Origin: Hoplostethus atlanticus
Lineage: Eukaryota > Chordata > Actinopteri > Trachichthyiformes > Trachichthyidae
DNA length: 64,000 nt
Reading direction: 5' to 3'
Assembly: GCA_034670405.1 (NCBI GenBank)
Contig: JAXDDX010000014.1
Coordinates: 310,001-374,000 of the forward strand
A program made the translations under genes and the position numbers. Within the stretch, counting starts at the first letter, position 1, and each line of letters starts with the position of its first letter. Below are positions 21,569-34,619 of this stretch, piece by piece. The notes under the pieces are model-generated. The model saw nothing but the letters and a program-made list of their open reading frames with translations. It was not told the DNA's origin and made no database searches.

Positions 21569-22564
21569 CTTCAGCGGACCGGGATCTCCAATGCGCATGG
21601 AGCAGGTTTGCAGCCGACTGCGATGTGCTTGGCATGAGGATCAGCACCTCCAGGTCTGAGGCAAGTGAGGGGTGAGCAGCTACCCCAAGTGGAGGAGTTC
21701 AGGTATCTCGGGGTCTTGTTCACGAGTGAGGGTAAGAAGGATAGTGAGACTGACCACCGGTTAGGTGCCTCAGCTGCAGTAAGGTAGGTGTTGTATCGGA
21801 CCGTGGTGGTGAAGAGAGTCAGTTCAGTCATAAAGCACAGCTCTTGATTTACCGGCTGATCTTTGTCCTGGCTCTCACCTATGGCCATGAGCTCTGGGTA
21901 GGGCTTGGTGTCGAGCGGAGCCAGTTGAAGTGGCCTAGTGCAACCGTGACTCTGACCCTGACCTGGATAAGCGGCGAGAAAATGGATGGATAGAGGAATA
22001 ACCTTCTAAAATGTAAACCTCAAATCTTAATGAAGATCCCAAATAAAGATCATGCATAAATAAATATGATATACTTTCATTGTTTATTTACCAAAAAGTC
22101 AAATATAAAATATAAAGTGCAAAATAAAAAGTGCAAAAATATGTGAACCACCTAGCAACGACAACTTGGAGTAAAGGTCTCCTGGTCAGTCTCTGGCATC
22201 TTCCTTGAGGGATTATTACCAACTCCTATTTACTGAACTCGGCCACTCGATTGCCCTTTAAAATAGATGGTATTATTCACTCCACAAACTGTTTACACAG
22301 CATAGATCCCTCATAGTCAACAGTGAACTAATGAGGCACCATCTAATTGCAAATGTTTAACGTAATTTGACAGACAAGATCACAAGGGCCCCGAGGCAGA
22401 TAAGATTACATTTACATTCCCCTGACTCTGTATGGAGAAACTAATGGCTTCTCCTCTATTATGTTTGCATGTCTCCAGATGATAGTTCAAGGTCACATGC
22501 TGAAACTGTTGCATAGCATAGTAGTTGAATTCGCTCTGCATTGGCAATGCTTAAAGGACAAATC

Positions 22565-22895
22565 CACCCTAAAATATTTTAACACTGTTAAAAAAAAAAC
22601 CAGCTATTGATATTTCCAGATATTACAGATTTGCAGATATTTCCAATGCAGCTGCAATGGAGTTTGATATCAGAAAATGTTTCATTGATCTAAAACATCA
22701 ATGGTGAACGTCCGTAGTTCGTAGTTCTAGTTCGTAGGTTCTAGTTACAAAAGGAAAGGAAACAGGAGGCAGAGCTCAACAGGAAGAAGTTTGACCAAAG
22801 TTGTTTTACTAGCCAAAGTAGTTTTATTTGATTTGGCACCTGTTGTTGTGAGAACACATTGTAAAGAGCAAGGGCTTCTTCCTAGACCCAGTAAG
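22565..22895 (-). repeat. unclassified interspersed repeat, copy 1 (contains an empty hAT target)
   Basis: Its reverse complement shares GGTCTAG-AAGAAGCCCTTG (22863-22890 region) and the block around GTTGATGTTTTAGATCAAT-like to TCTGATATCAAACT (22661-22705) with 55785-56350. Here the 8-mer TTTTAGAT is single; in the other copy it is duplicated around a hAT MITE. The left end CAAATCCACCCTAAAAT looks like a MITE terminus. Confidence 0.7.
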
Positions 22896-24158
22896 GGTTT
22901 GAGTAAGGGTTTTCTGGACCAGAAGAATCTTCTCTCTTGCTCTTACTACGCTATCACTATCACTATCACTATTTCTCTCTCCACCTACACTTGAAGCCCA
23001 CACTGGATGCAACATGTTCATGCCCCTTCTCTGGGGATTGCATTCTGGGAAACGCAGGAAATCACCAACTGAAGCAGAAGTAGACGAGGCAGGTTGAGAG
23101 TTTCTGCACCAAAAAAGGTTAATTACAACACTTTTTCCTTTTACTGGGACTGTGACAGACAGTGGTGGAGGCAGTCCTCTGTCTGGGTTCTGGGTTCAGC
23201 GTGAGGCCATGTTGCTTTGTGATTACTTTGTCATTTCTTACTGACAGGTGCTCTAGGAAATTGGAGATTATCTGTCTTCAACACCTGCTTGGTGCCTGGC
23301 AGGTATATGAACACTGTGTTCATCAGTGCAGAATATTATAATGTAAGGCCTCTACAGCAGCCATGACAAAATGTGGTGTGAATTTGAAAAGCCTGTAAAG
23401 GAGACTGCAAGTTGCCTCAGGGATACAGTTACACACGGTTACAAAAAAAGAGGGAATTCCAGATTTCCTTATGAAAAAAGAGAGCTGGTATGAAGTGATT
23501 AACACAGATAGGTGTCCCGACATGTAGATGGAGATGATGTTCATCTCCCTGAGGTACAGTCACCTGGTGAAAACAGTGGAGCCACAGAGCAAGAGGAAAG
23601 GGGGGTGAGCAAGGCAGAGGAGGTGGAGGAAGATGGTAGGGCAGAGGAGGAAGAAGGGAATGAAGGAGAAAGTGGGAGGTAGGGTGAAGACGGGAAGGGG
23701 AAAGGCGAAGCTGGAAATGTGTATGTGTGTGTGTGTGTGTGGGAGGGGGGGGTGATGTGTAAGAAGGGAGTGAAACAGTGAAAATGTACTCACTGAAAGG
23801 AAATCTCAAGTGCTTTTTCTCCTGTCAGCTTCACTGAAGTCGTGAAAGAATCAAATTACATGTAAGCACCTATAGTAATATCATAGGGACATTATAGTGA
23901 TATTATATTGATATCATAGGAGATACCATAAACCACCATAAAGTATGATAAAATGACTTTAGAGAATGATTAGTTACCATAGACACACTACAAGTCCCTA
24001 TAGGAATATTATAAGAATTTCATTGGAATATTATAGAGATATTATAGTGGTTTTTGGTGATATTACTTGAGCTTAAGTCTGGCAGATAAACCGACCCGGC
24101 TTCCCCCTCCTTTTACGATTTCTGGAGAGGAAACGTTGTGTCACCTCTCACTTCAGAG

Positions 24159-24166
24159 AATAAAAG
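24159..24166 (+). promoter_or_regulatory. adamtsl5: possible TATA-like element of adamtsl5
   Basis: AATAAAAG about 820 bp before the start codon, followed by GC-richer sequence with several CpGs (24240-24330). It would place initiation near 24190. This is inferred from composition only; the real start could lie elsewhere in 24160-24980. Confidence 0.3.
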
Positions 24167-24189
24167 TTGTGATTTGAGCAGCAGAAAGG

Positions 24190-24983
24190 AGAGGGGCGTG
24201 TCCACTCCAGGAATGCAAGTCCAGGGCACAGAGGCTCAGGTGTAGAAGCGCTGAGAGACACCCGACAACTGAACCGCGCGGCTTCGACTCCGTCCGGACG
24301 GACTAGACCCAGCATGGAGCGATGCGGGATGACCGGCTTTGTCTTGCTGTGTTCCTAACAGGCTTTTTTCTGTTCGTGCGCTGGACCTTCGACTGGGAAA
24401 CAGATAATAAAAGGCATTGAAGCTACCTGGCTGGTGAAAGAGTTTCCACCGCAGAAGAAATAGAAATAGTCTCACCCTTTGCAGGACTGACGTTTAGTTG
24501 CTGCTGCTTGTTTTTTGAATTGAAAATCACCTGCCTGGAGGTATTAGTATGACTGTTTCACAGACTTTGGGGACAAAAAACGTGCGCTTTTTTGAGACCT
24601 AATTAAACACATTTATGTCGACCAGAATCGCATTTTTTCGCACCTGAATGTCTGACAGAAGATGTTTTTTTATTCTTTTTCTCTAAGCGCTGTCCCAACA
24701 ACAGAGATGACCCATGTGCTGTGGGTTTGGAAGAAGAAGAGCATGGAATAGCCCAGAGGAACACAGTTGGATGGACGCTTAAAACTCTCCCAAAAGAAGA
24801 AGAAGAAAAAAAAAATAGCAGAAAGTATGGATAGTCTCGAGTTGGGATGCATTCTCTCGGAGCGGTCTGCCATGGGGATGCATGCTGGATCTGAGCCGCG
24901 ACGTTTCAGATCATGATACGGGAACACAATTGCACCTGACCGCGAATGTAAGATATCTGACCCCCTTTTCACCAGGATCTACT
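24190..24983 (+). other. adamtsl5: putative adamtsl5 5' UTR / first exon leader
   Basis: Sequence upstream of the ATG at 24984 and continuous with the first coding exon; no acceptor is needed. It has several upstream ATGs with short frames (one of 14 codons at 24314-24358), which could lower translation if the leader really is this long. The 5' boundary is uncertain. Confidence 0.35.
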
Positions 24984-25003
24984 ATGTCATCGCTATTTAC
25001 GAG
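24984..25003 (+). CDS. adamtsl5: adamtsl5 coding exon 1 (start codon)
   Basis: ATGTCATCGCTATTTACGAG then donor gtgaga; reads MSSLFT plus two bases of an Arg codon. This ATG was chosen because the remainder AG plus the first G of the next exon keeps the frame and gives a normal signal peptide n-region (MSSLFTRKLTLRQ). Confidence 0.75.
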
Positions 25004-28000
25004 GTGAGATATATTAAAAAATGCGTTATAACACATGCTGTAATCTCTGTTGCGGTTGCGCTATTGCAGCTGCGTCAGATGCGCTCCAGTGATGAAGTTA
25101 GCAGGCAGGCTCGCTGAGCGAAGTGCACGAGAAGTGAATTAAAGTGATTTAGGAGGAACCGCTGAGCCTTGAACCTTTGTGCTGCGGTGAAGGATGGGAG
25201 GTGATAAATTCCTTTCCCCAGGTGAAGCTGTTTGTACTGTAATTCACTTTATCACACACACCGCAGGGGGGAATGTTTCTGATGTGATGCTTTTTAAAGA
25301 TTTACCTCGTGTTGATCTGGATACACAATTGTACACAACAACATTTCTTTGGACAGGTTAGTTGGCTTGTGTTCACGCATTAAACCTTCTTTCATCGCTG
25401 ATTGACTTTTACAGTCAAGAAACATGACGTGAAGCTGCAGCTGCCTATACAGTCTCCTGTGTGTATGTTTTTTTTGTTTATAAATCAGATTCAATCTGTG
25501 TCCTTACTGCACTGGGTGAGGTAATCCTCCAGTCCTATCGCTGAGATGTCAACCCCTGGCTCTAACATTTCCACCCATCCTGCTACATTACCTTTATCTT
25601 CTAAATGTCACGGGCTATAAATACCCTGCTCATATTTGATCTAATCCCATCCCTGCAACAGAGAACAAGCTCTCTGGGAAAAAAGGGAACTAGAGAGTGT
25701 CTGAATCCTCTTTTCCAACTGCATGAAGTTTCTCATTTGTCTTAAATCTCCTAAATCTGACTAAATCTGATGTCCTGAATCTGAATTTTATTGCGGATCT
25801 TCAGGAATACACTTTAAACTAGAAAACAGTATGAGTTGAAGTCGCTGCACTGTGCCCTCTGCAATGTGACTTTCCCTTTGATGGCCTGTGTTTGGTGTAT
25901 TGTGTCAGATGCAATGTGTGGGCTGTCTGTCAGATGCTGAACTGTCACTCTGACCACTCTGCGTGTGACCGGGAAAGGGAGGAAAGAGTTCGACCTCAGG
26001 GAACATTTCTGTCTCTCTGATGACTCTTGGGAAGGAGCCATCAGCCCCGTGAACAGATTTAATCTATTTACCATGGAACACTGAGCATATAGCTTCAAAA
26101 TGAAGGATCTAATTTAGTGTTACACGCAATGATGTCACTCTCTCCCCAGGGATGGAATTTCAAGCCTTCACTTTTCCTATCGGCACGTACCTTGTTAGCT
26201 AATGCATTATTTCATAATGTGCTAATATTTAACAATAAATGCCAAAAAAATAAATTTCATGATGTACCAGAAATGTACATAAAAGTTTCAACCAATAAAA
26301 CCCTCACAGATTTTTGAACAACCCCCCTCCACTCCTCCATCATATAAAAACTTTCAAAGTAACACATTTATGGGTGTTCACCCCTGAAAACCCTGTTCCC
26401 TTTTCCTAAGATGCCACGGTTTCATCCCGGTGGCTGGAATGTCTTTTATATAACTATATAACTATATAACTTCTGAACAGTCCCATCCCACGTTACGTCC
26501 CACCCCCGACATCCTGTTTGAACCAGAAGTACTTTACAAATTACTGAAGCGAGACGCCATCATCAAAAATGCTGTTTTCCTTTAGGACTTTAAATCAGGT
26601 CCTTAAACTTGATTTGCTCTGGCGTCATGATCCTGACTCTGAACTCTTCCCGGCGGACGCTGTGTTGTGGCAAGGTTCAGTCAGATAAGAATTTACTGCT
26701 CAGCGTTTTTGCGTTAATGTGTGCACCCTATCTGCGTGAACCTCATCAAGGCCTGTTATTCCCTGGCCTACTTCTCCACTCTGTTTGTTTGTCCGTCAGA
26801 AGGATATCTCAAAACCATCTGACGGATGTCCGTGTAATTTGGTGTGGTTTTTTTTAACGCAGAACCATCAAACTAACAAAGATCGAGACTCGATTCCAAA
26901 TCCTAAGAGTGTGTCTGTAGTCCGGAAATCAATTTAACTTAAAATGTAAGTGATCGTGATGATGTGTTTGTGTACGATAGAAATTTAGAGAATTGATCAT
27001 CATTGGCAGATGTTCCCTTGCACATTTTCTAGACTCTATTGTTGACTTGATATTTCAAAGTTTTGCTTAACTGCCCAAAATTGTGCCAAACTGCCAAACC
27101 GTTTTTTTGAGCAGCAGACTTATTAACAATATCCATTGCATGCGTCTGTGCAGCTCTCTCATGTTGTGAGAGCATGACTGTAGATGACCTACGAGAGGCT
27201 CCGCTTCAGTTCCAAGTGTTTTTGAAAAGATAAGCTGATAATCCTCAAGGTATGACAGTGTGCCAGGGTTGTTCTGTGCTCGGAAGGAGCTCGTGAAGCG
27301 AAGGGGCCGCCGGGCAGTAGTGGAGCAAGGGTCTTCGAGTGGAGACAGTGCGACAACAACAAGAACAACATCGTAGTACAGCGCTCTGCTTCTCATTTAG
27401 TCGTTGACCGCAACATCTTAGGGTATCGTGCGCAGAGCAGACCACGGTATGTCATTTCTGTCCTCTAAAATTGTTTACCATGCCTTCAAGTGTAGCAGCT
27501 GCTGAGGCACATAGTTTCTGGTTCACACGACCTCCCGGTAGTGTTCCATAGAACTGTTTTTTGTCCCAGTCTTCGATCGCCGCCGCCTCATTCATAGTCA
27601 GTATAGATACAGGGGTCAGAGTTGACCGCATAGCCTTCAAACCCAACATCTGTTAAAGGTTGCGTCCATTCATTCAGCAGCATGCTCCATATAACCATCA
27701 GACCCTTGACCAGGGTTTCCCAAATGCTGGGTGGGTCACAGCTAAATCTCTGTGGGTCAAAGGCTAAGACCCGCCCCTGGTTGGAAGACGTATTGCTTTT
27801 CCTCACTCGGTGGGTGAGCAGACAATTGGAAAAGAATGGCTGCTGCACTATGAGGCCGGACCATGATCCCACACACAAGTCAGTAAGGGGACCAGAAGGG
27901 CCCATTGGCGCCCAGATCCTCAGTGAGGTGGCTCCGCCGTTGACATGACTCCCACCTTCCCAGAGGTCAAAGGACACATACTCACCTGCAATGCACTCCA

Positions 28001-30334
28001 GCCAGTGCACTGTTATAGCAGTAATACGGCTAATTGCAAGATAACAGCGCGAAAACTGTTGTTTATTTGTGCAGGGTGGGAATGTGGGAGCCGCCTGGGT
28101 GTTTGCAGTGCATTTAAGCAAAAGGTTTGTGAGTTCAGCCACATTACAAGGGTGGGGAGAGTACGACCCGGGACTAGTCTGGCTCTCAGATGGGGGAAGG
28201 GACCTTTCATCCAACAGGAGATATCATTGAATGTTAGCAACAGTATTGTAGTTTAGTTGTCCGGTATAGCCTAAACCAGGTTGGAGCAAATGATCCATTA
28301 GCTCCCATTTCCTCTATTTCTAACAGCCAATAATAAAGCACCACAGCTGTGTTCAGATAAATGCTGGTTGATTGGCTGATTGGGTGGGTCGGGGTTGGGT
28401 GGTGTTTTAAATTCTTCCTCAGGAATCAGAGGAGCTAATGTCAGTCAAAATAAACAAGTCGTCTCGTATTGATTAAAGCCATTTCCCTCTCCCTGCCCCG
28501 GAGCTATTCACTAATGTGCTGCTATAGCCTTAATGAGAGCAGGAGGAGGTGGGGCGACCCCTGCTCACCTCCATAAGGACCCCTGTGGTTAGGGGGGCCA
28601 ACCAGCCAATGACCAACCATGCTCTCCTTTCGTGTCTACAATTTTCCTCTTATGAATGCACAGTGCACCAAAAAAGTTGTCTGATCTAAAAAAAAAAAAA
28701 CCCCACCAGTCTCAATATTTTGCTTTATCTTCTCTAGAATGTCTAATGTCAGAAGACAAGGCGGACTTAAATCGATGTGAGTTTTGGACTCGTCGCTGAC
28801 CCTTTCAGGTCAATGCAACCTTCTTTGGAGCTTCTGAAAGTGAGGCGATGGTGAATTCCCCCATGTAAGGCCAGGACAGGAGCGGAGGGCTCTGGAGGGA
28901 AGGGCCCTGCTCAGCCGAGTGTGAGGGAGATGCGTATCGTTTAATTGGACGGGGCAACAAAACTGACCTGGGGACGGAGCCAAACGCTCCCAAGTGCTTT
29001 GGACCAGCTCTGTGTTTATGGCCTGAGGAGAGATAAGAGACAGGGAGAGAGAGAGGGAGAGAGATAGCAGGAGAATGAAGGAGGAGAGAGAGGAGGACAG
29101 GGGAAAGGAGAGGCATTATGGGAGAGTTGTCTGACCTTTCAAAGTATAACCTCCTCGCATCTTTTTCTTCCGTGAGTGCGACTGAAAACGTTGTCCGATC
29201 ACAAAACGGACACATCTGCTACTGCGCACTCAAATATACGACTCTCACTGTGACTCAGAGAAGAGAAGCAGTGCCAGGAAGCAATTAAAGAGGGGGGGGG
29301 GCTTTCCAAGAATTCACTGGCATTTCTGAGAAAACATGCTTGTCTTTTTGATGAGTCAGGGAGAGAAAGAGACTGAAAAACCCCACGTCTCGTAGCCGGG
29401 TTTTTCTGCGAGGTGAGTAAGGACGGGGTGGGGGGGGATGACGACAGCTCGCTGAGCAAACACCGCCGACTTCAAACACTTCTGTTGCCCTTCCCAGACG
29501 CTTTATGGCTGCTCGGACTCGATTTTCGCAACAGTTTAAGTGCAAAAGTTTCAAAATCACATATGGCATGCAAAATAATAATAATGTTGTCAAATGAGGT
29601 TGTGCATCATGCAGAAGGTTTATCCAGTAACACTTTTAGTCATTACTGCATTTTAAAGTGGCCATTATCTAATCATGATCATTCTCATCAAGACAGAACA
29701 TCCAAATACCAATGAGCTAAAGGTTTTCATGTTGTACAAGGCAACATGGCTTAATGGTAAAGATGGAAAAACAAGGAAGCCTGCGTGTGCACAAAACACA
29801 ACATTTATCCAAAAATGACATGAAGCACATTCAGTGAAATGAGATATTTTGGTTTCTATACTGATATTTACCGTCATCACAGAAGATGATCCAATACAGT
29901 AATGCTGAAACGTGCACATAAAAATGATGTAAAGAATACGGTGTTTTAAAGCAGCACAATACTGAAAGGTGGAAATGAAACAGAAAATCAACACATTCAA
30001 CTATGTTACTGTGACAGTTTTAGAAACTGTCCTAAAGTCTCCTAACAGTCTCTCGTGTAATGGCGGAGGAGTAATTAGCAATTGTGTAGCAGCGTTACTA
30101 ACCTTAGGGAAGGGAGGGGGGTGGGTAGGACTGTGTGGGAGTTAATAAGGCGCTGTTGGGGGGGAATTAATGATTCTATCTGGATGGGGGGGCATTCCTG
30201 ACCTTGGCTCCTGCCTGCAGGGGTTCGCAGTAGCATGGCAGCTTATTTGTGGATATTATCAATGACCTAAAGACCTCTGAGCCTGGGCTCTTGTTTTGAA
30301 GTGTCAGGCCTGTGTGTCTTCTGTCTTGCTGTTT

Positions 30335-30371
<37 letters not shown>

Positions 30372-33252
30372 GTCTCTCACTGCTGTAACAACCTTTACTT
30401 CCACGCGTGTCACGTGCACGCTTAGAGTGTGTATGTGTGTGTGTACTGTGTGTAAACGGTGAGGATGATGTCACCGACCGACGACGGTGTTTGTTTCTCT
30501 CCTCGTCTCCAGGAAGCTGACTCTACGCCAGGCCCTGACCTTCGTCCTGCTGCTGGTCTCTCCTGTCTGCTCGTCCTCCCCGCAGAGTGTAAGTCGGACC
30601 CGTCCACAAGTCACGCGCTGCTTCGGCTGATTTAAACTTAGGTGATATATAATCTGATAATTGTTTGTAGCCGTTCTGAGGCGGTTCACACAGTGTTTTG
30701 GGTAAAAAAAAAAACACAAATCACTGAAGAAAAGAGGTTAGAGAGGCTCTTCAGGTGCAGTAAAATGTTCTTTTATTCACATAGTTAAAAAAAATAAAAG
30801 TTGAATAAAAGTGAAAAAAGTGACAGGGAGCACTTTGACTAATTGGTCACTAAACTCTGAGTCCAACTTTTCTCTGTGTATATTTTCAGCCATTTTCACA
30901 TTTTAAGTATATTTATCGATTTTTTAGGTGACTTGAAGCTTTTTCAACTTTCCTAACCCATCGAAACTCAAAATACAGACACACAAACCTGCTACACCCT
31001 CTAAATACATGTAAAACTCATGTTGCTGTCACATGCCGTTGGTCTTTGTGTTTAAAGCAAATAAACAAAGCTAGTAGCAGGGTAACCGTGTTTTAACAAG
31101 AGGCACCACGCTGCAATTACAGCTGGGGATTTTAAAGATTGAGGACCCTATAGCCTTAACCTGTCAGTGCCCAAGGCCCTTCCCCAGCCCCTTCCCCAGC
31201 CCCCTTCCTGCCTTTTCCCGCCTTTTTCTTACATTTGTCAGAGTTAAATGTTGTGGTTAAGCTAATCGCTAATCTCGGGGGTTCCAGAGGGGAAAATCCA
31301 GCTCATTTCAGATAATATACCAATCAGAGCCCTTTGACCAGCAGATGTGAGAGGATCTGGACGCCTGCTGATTGGATTGTTTTTGCAGCGTTCCTATAGG
31401 CTCTCCCTCCCGTTGCTCTGATTGCTGCTGCGCCACCTTTTCTCCTCCGAGCACAGCGTCCATCTTTCATCGCTGTTTGTCTTTGTTGTCAGGCGGAGTT
31501 GGAGAGGAAGGGGGCTTTCCCCTAAAATACCCCCCGCCTTCTCTTTCACATCACTCACACACACACACACACTCAAGTTTTTCAATTTTTTATTCATGGA
31601 AAAGCATTTACTTGCCTTTTGCTAGCTGATATATATCGTTAGGATTTAATTTCATATTATATATTAAAGTAAGTTGATATTAGTCTGCTGTCATTTGAAC
31701 AAAAATATGGTCCTTTTAAGAAAATAAAACATAAAATAATGCCAACCTGAAAACATTTATTTATGGGTTGTTCATGTCATCCTATTTTCCATTGCTGCTC
31801 AAATAGCTTATTTGTGTACACCAGAAGCCCCGCCCCGTTTTACCACAATGATGTGACTATTGGCTAAGTCTGATTAAGCCGTTAACACGATTTGCTAATT
31901 TTACAACTCCTTGAATCTGAGGGTTTATTGATAATAAATGACTTTCAATTTCATTAAGGAAGTGACAAAGCGTTCACACAGCAACCGACTTGGTTGATGT
32001 GTTGCTCTGTTCTGACCGATTGTGGGCGGGGCCAGAGGCTCCAATTGCATCTATATAGTGGTCTGCAGCTACAAAGTTTTGAACCGGCAAATCGTGTCTT
32101 TTTTGCTGTATGATTGTACATCATTTTGATGAATTAACACAGATAAAAGCTCTAAAAAACTCAATACAATGACTTTAGAGTTTCCCCTCGAACCCAACGA
32201 TGGATGCAGCTGTTCTCCAAGCACCGTTTTTGACTTTACTCCTGTAGTCTTTCAAAGTGCACCTGCCAGGCAGAACTATAAACTGAGAGCACATCAGTAG
32301 GGAAATAAGGAAACGCAGAAATCTGATTGGCTGCTGACGGCCATGACCAACTTTTCTCGGCTAGCGAGCTTGTTGAGCGTCCACACATCGGTAGTGTGTG
32401 ACGCTGGTCGTTCTGCGCTGTAGGAAATTCATCTGACTTGCCGCTTGCTGACTTGTTGATCACGTGGCTCGCAGTGCCAACACACGGTGAGGGAAGGTGG
32501 ACGGTTGGAGTCACCGTTACATTACATGACTCCCTCTCTTCCAAACTCCAAGTCTTGACTCCTGTCGCCGGCCATCTTGGTCCAGACTACACTTCCCTTC
32601 GACCACCAACACAATGGGCTGGGCACATGTGCAACTTGACCACAGTTCAAGAAATGCAGTCAGTCAGTCAGTCAGTCAGTCAGTCAGTCAGCCAGTCATT
32701 CAGTCAGTCAGTCAGCCAGTCAGCCAGTCAGTCAGCCAGTCAGTCAGCCAGTCAGTCAGTCAGTCAGTCAGCCAGCCAGCCAGCCAGCCAGTCAGTCAGT
32801 CAGTCAGTCAGTCAGCCAGTCAGCCAGTCAGCCAGTCAGCCAGTCATTCAGTCAGCCAGTCAGCCAGTCAGCCAGTCAGCCAGTCATTCAGTCAGTCAGT
32901 CAGCCAGTCAGTCAGTCAGTCAGTCAGTCAGCCAGCCAGTCAGCCAGTCAGTCAGTCAGTCAATCAGTCAGTCAGCCAGCCAGTCAGTCAGTCAGGCTTC
33001 CAGTGCCTTCAGGGTCAGAGGCTTTCAGACAGCCCAGCCCAGCCCATGTCTGTCAACCGTCGGCCATCGACCGTGTGTCTCGCCACACTGGGAGAGCCGG
33101 GCTGCTGACAGAGGGAAGACATGTTGGAATAGTCAGACACTCTCAGGGGATTTGTTCGTCCACTTGTTGGATGGTTCAGGGACAATGCAGCTCAGGAGAA
33201 GAGATTATTTTCCCTGAATGTAGGGGTGGGGGTTGGGGGGGTTGGGGGGGTT

Positions 33253-33309
<57 letters not shown>

Positions 33310-33461
33310 GCGTTTTAAAGGTGAGAGGTCGTTTTCATTAATCTAGAATGCCAGCCCTCCCCACCTCCAACTGTTATCAACGCTAATTTGACCGGCGGTA
33401 GCACTAATGAGGGCAACCCCAGGTGACCCTGCCATGGAAAATGATGGAAAGTCATACTACA

Positions 33462-33530
<69 letters not shown>

Positions 33531-34566
33531 ACGAAGTTAGAGAGCCTCTCTCAGTCTGAGCTACAGCTGCAGATGATGAACGTCAGCTCCCTGACATTAA
33601 ACACATCCAGACTGCCGGAGGTTTACAGTACAGGAAAACAACCGCACGGTGTTGTTGTTGTCGTTGTTTATTTTTAGGCTTCTGGATCTGGGAGGTTTAG
33701 TCATCAAGTGTCGAGGACGATGACTGAGCACATGGTTTGGAACCAGGCCAGTCTCCAGGAAACCACCTGCCGTATAAAAAACCAAACCGTGTGTTCACAC
33801 TGCAACACAATCAACACATGGAGCGACCGGGGAAGCGGCTGATCTGTGAACAAAAGTGCAAAATCGATCCTTGAAGAACAGTTGCATCCGTCGTTGGGGT
33901 CGACGGGCGGCTCTTTTATTGAGTTTATTACCATTTAATGCTACCTAGTGAATGCTTACCAGGCTATGCTAACTCGCTAAAACGTTAAGAAAACCGTTAA
34001 GAAAAGCAACACCAGAGTAAAAAAAATAAATGATTTGACTGTTCAACGCTGCAAACCAGCCGCTGGCCCCGCCTACAATCAGTCAGAATAGAGCGACACA
34101 TCAACCAAGTCATTCACAGTGTGAACGCAGAGTGTGAAACAGTTTCAATGTATGTGAGGCAGCCATTTGATGTGTACGTAAAGAGTTAAAGGTGTGTGTG
34201 TGTGTGAGCCAGCTCCTGTACGAGAGACCTGCGGGACCGCCGCCAGTTTCAATCCTCCTCCGGGGGCAAAACAACTCTGGAATGCGTTTGGGATTTCTCT
34301 AATCACTTTTATTGTTTGGCTACGTCGATCCTGATCCACCAGGCTCGCAAGGTTGTCTGTTTTCATACCGCGTACCTGAAATAGATTTAACTGTTAGTGC
34401 CTGTTTTATTCTCGGCGCTGTAAATGACACGGCTCTTGTTAGGCGTCGCACATAATCCCTCCCCCGTATAAACACACATCTGCACCGCCACATATGATAT
34501 CCCAGCGCTCTGCCAATACTGGGTTCCTCAGTTTGCTCTCTTGTTCTCAATCTATCTCTCCCTCAT

Positions 34567-34619
<53 letters not shown>

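Larger units (their letters stand above)
21119..21996 (+). mobile_element. Rex3-like (RTE clade) LINE fragment
   Basis: RT pieces: LSPLLFVIFIDRVSRHRRG and ASLLFADDIILL, the F-ADD catalytic motif. After an inserted element the reading resumes as DRDLQCAWSRFAADCDVLGM and RISTSRSEA, then TYGHELWV and ERSQLKW, ending in GGATAAGCGGCGAGAAAATGG before a GATGGATA tail. This order and the GATG-type tail fit fish Rex3. It is truncated at its 5' end, has internal deletions (ELWV runs straight into ERSQL) and is split by 21288-21568. Confidence 0.7.
12826..24150. other. intergenic region between crtc3 and adamtsl5
   Basis: About 11 kb without a supported gene. It holds many CA/GT/CT microsatellites, a hAT terminal fragment (13455-13498), LINE tails, a tRNA-derived SINE (about 19740-19885), a perfect hairpin (19948-19999) and a Rex3-like LINE split by a second element (21119-21996). 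Stretches such as 14265-14500 and 16440-16760 have balanced, non-repetitive composition and could be conserved non-coding DNA, but this cannot be shown from one sequence. Confidence 0.7.

Noticed and set aside
25620-25640. TATAAATA motif as an alternative adamtsl5 promoter
   Set aside because: Isolated motif in AT-rich intron DNA without an adjacent exon or donor in phase.
27709-27790. hAT MITE starting CAGGGTTTCCCAAATG
   Set aside because: Only one end is visible; no matching inverted end or target duplication was found.
27588-28214. 208-codon minus-strand ORF in adamtsl5 intron 1
   Set aside because: No recognisable motif or splice signals; neighbouring frames are equally open. Possibly old repeat sequence but unassigned.
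32438-33217. 259-codon and 164-codon ORFs with SVSQ/PVSQ repeats
   Set aside because: Produced by a 4-bp tandem repeat that lacks stops; no start context, domain or splice support.
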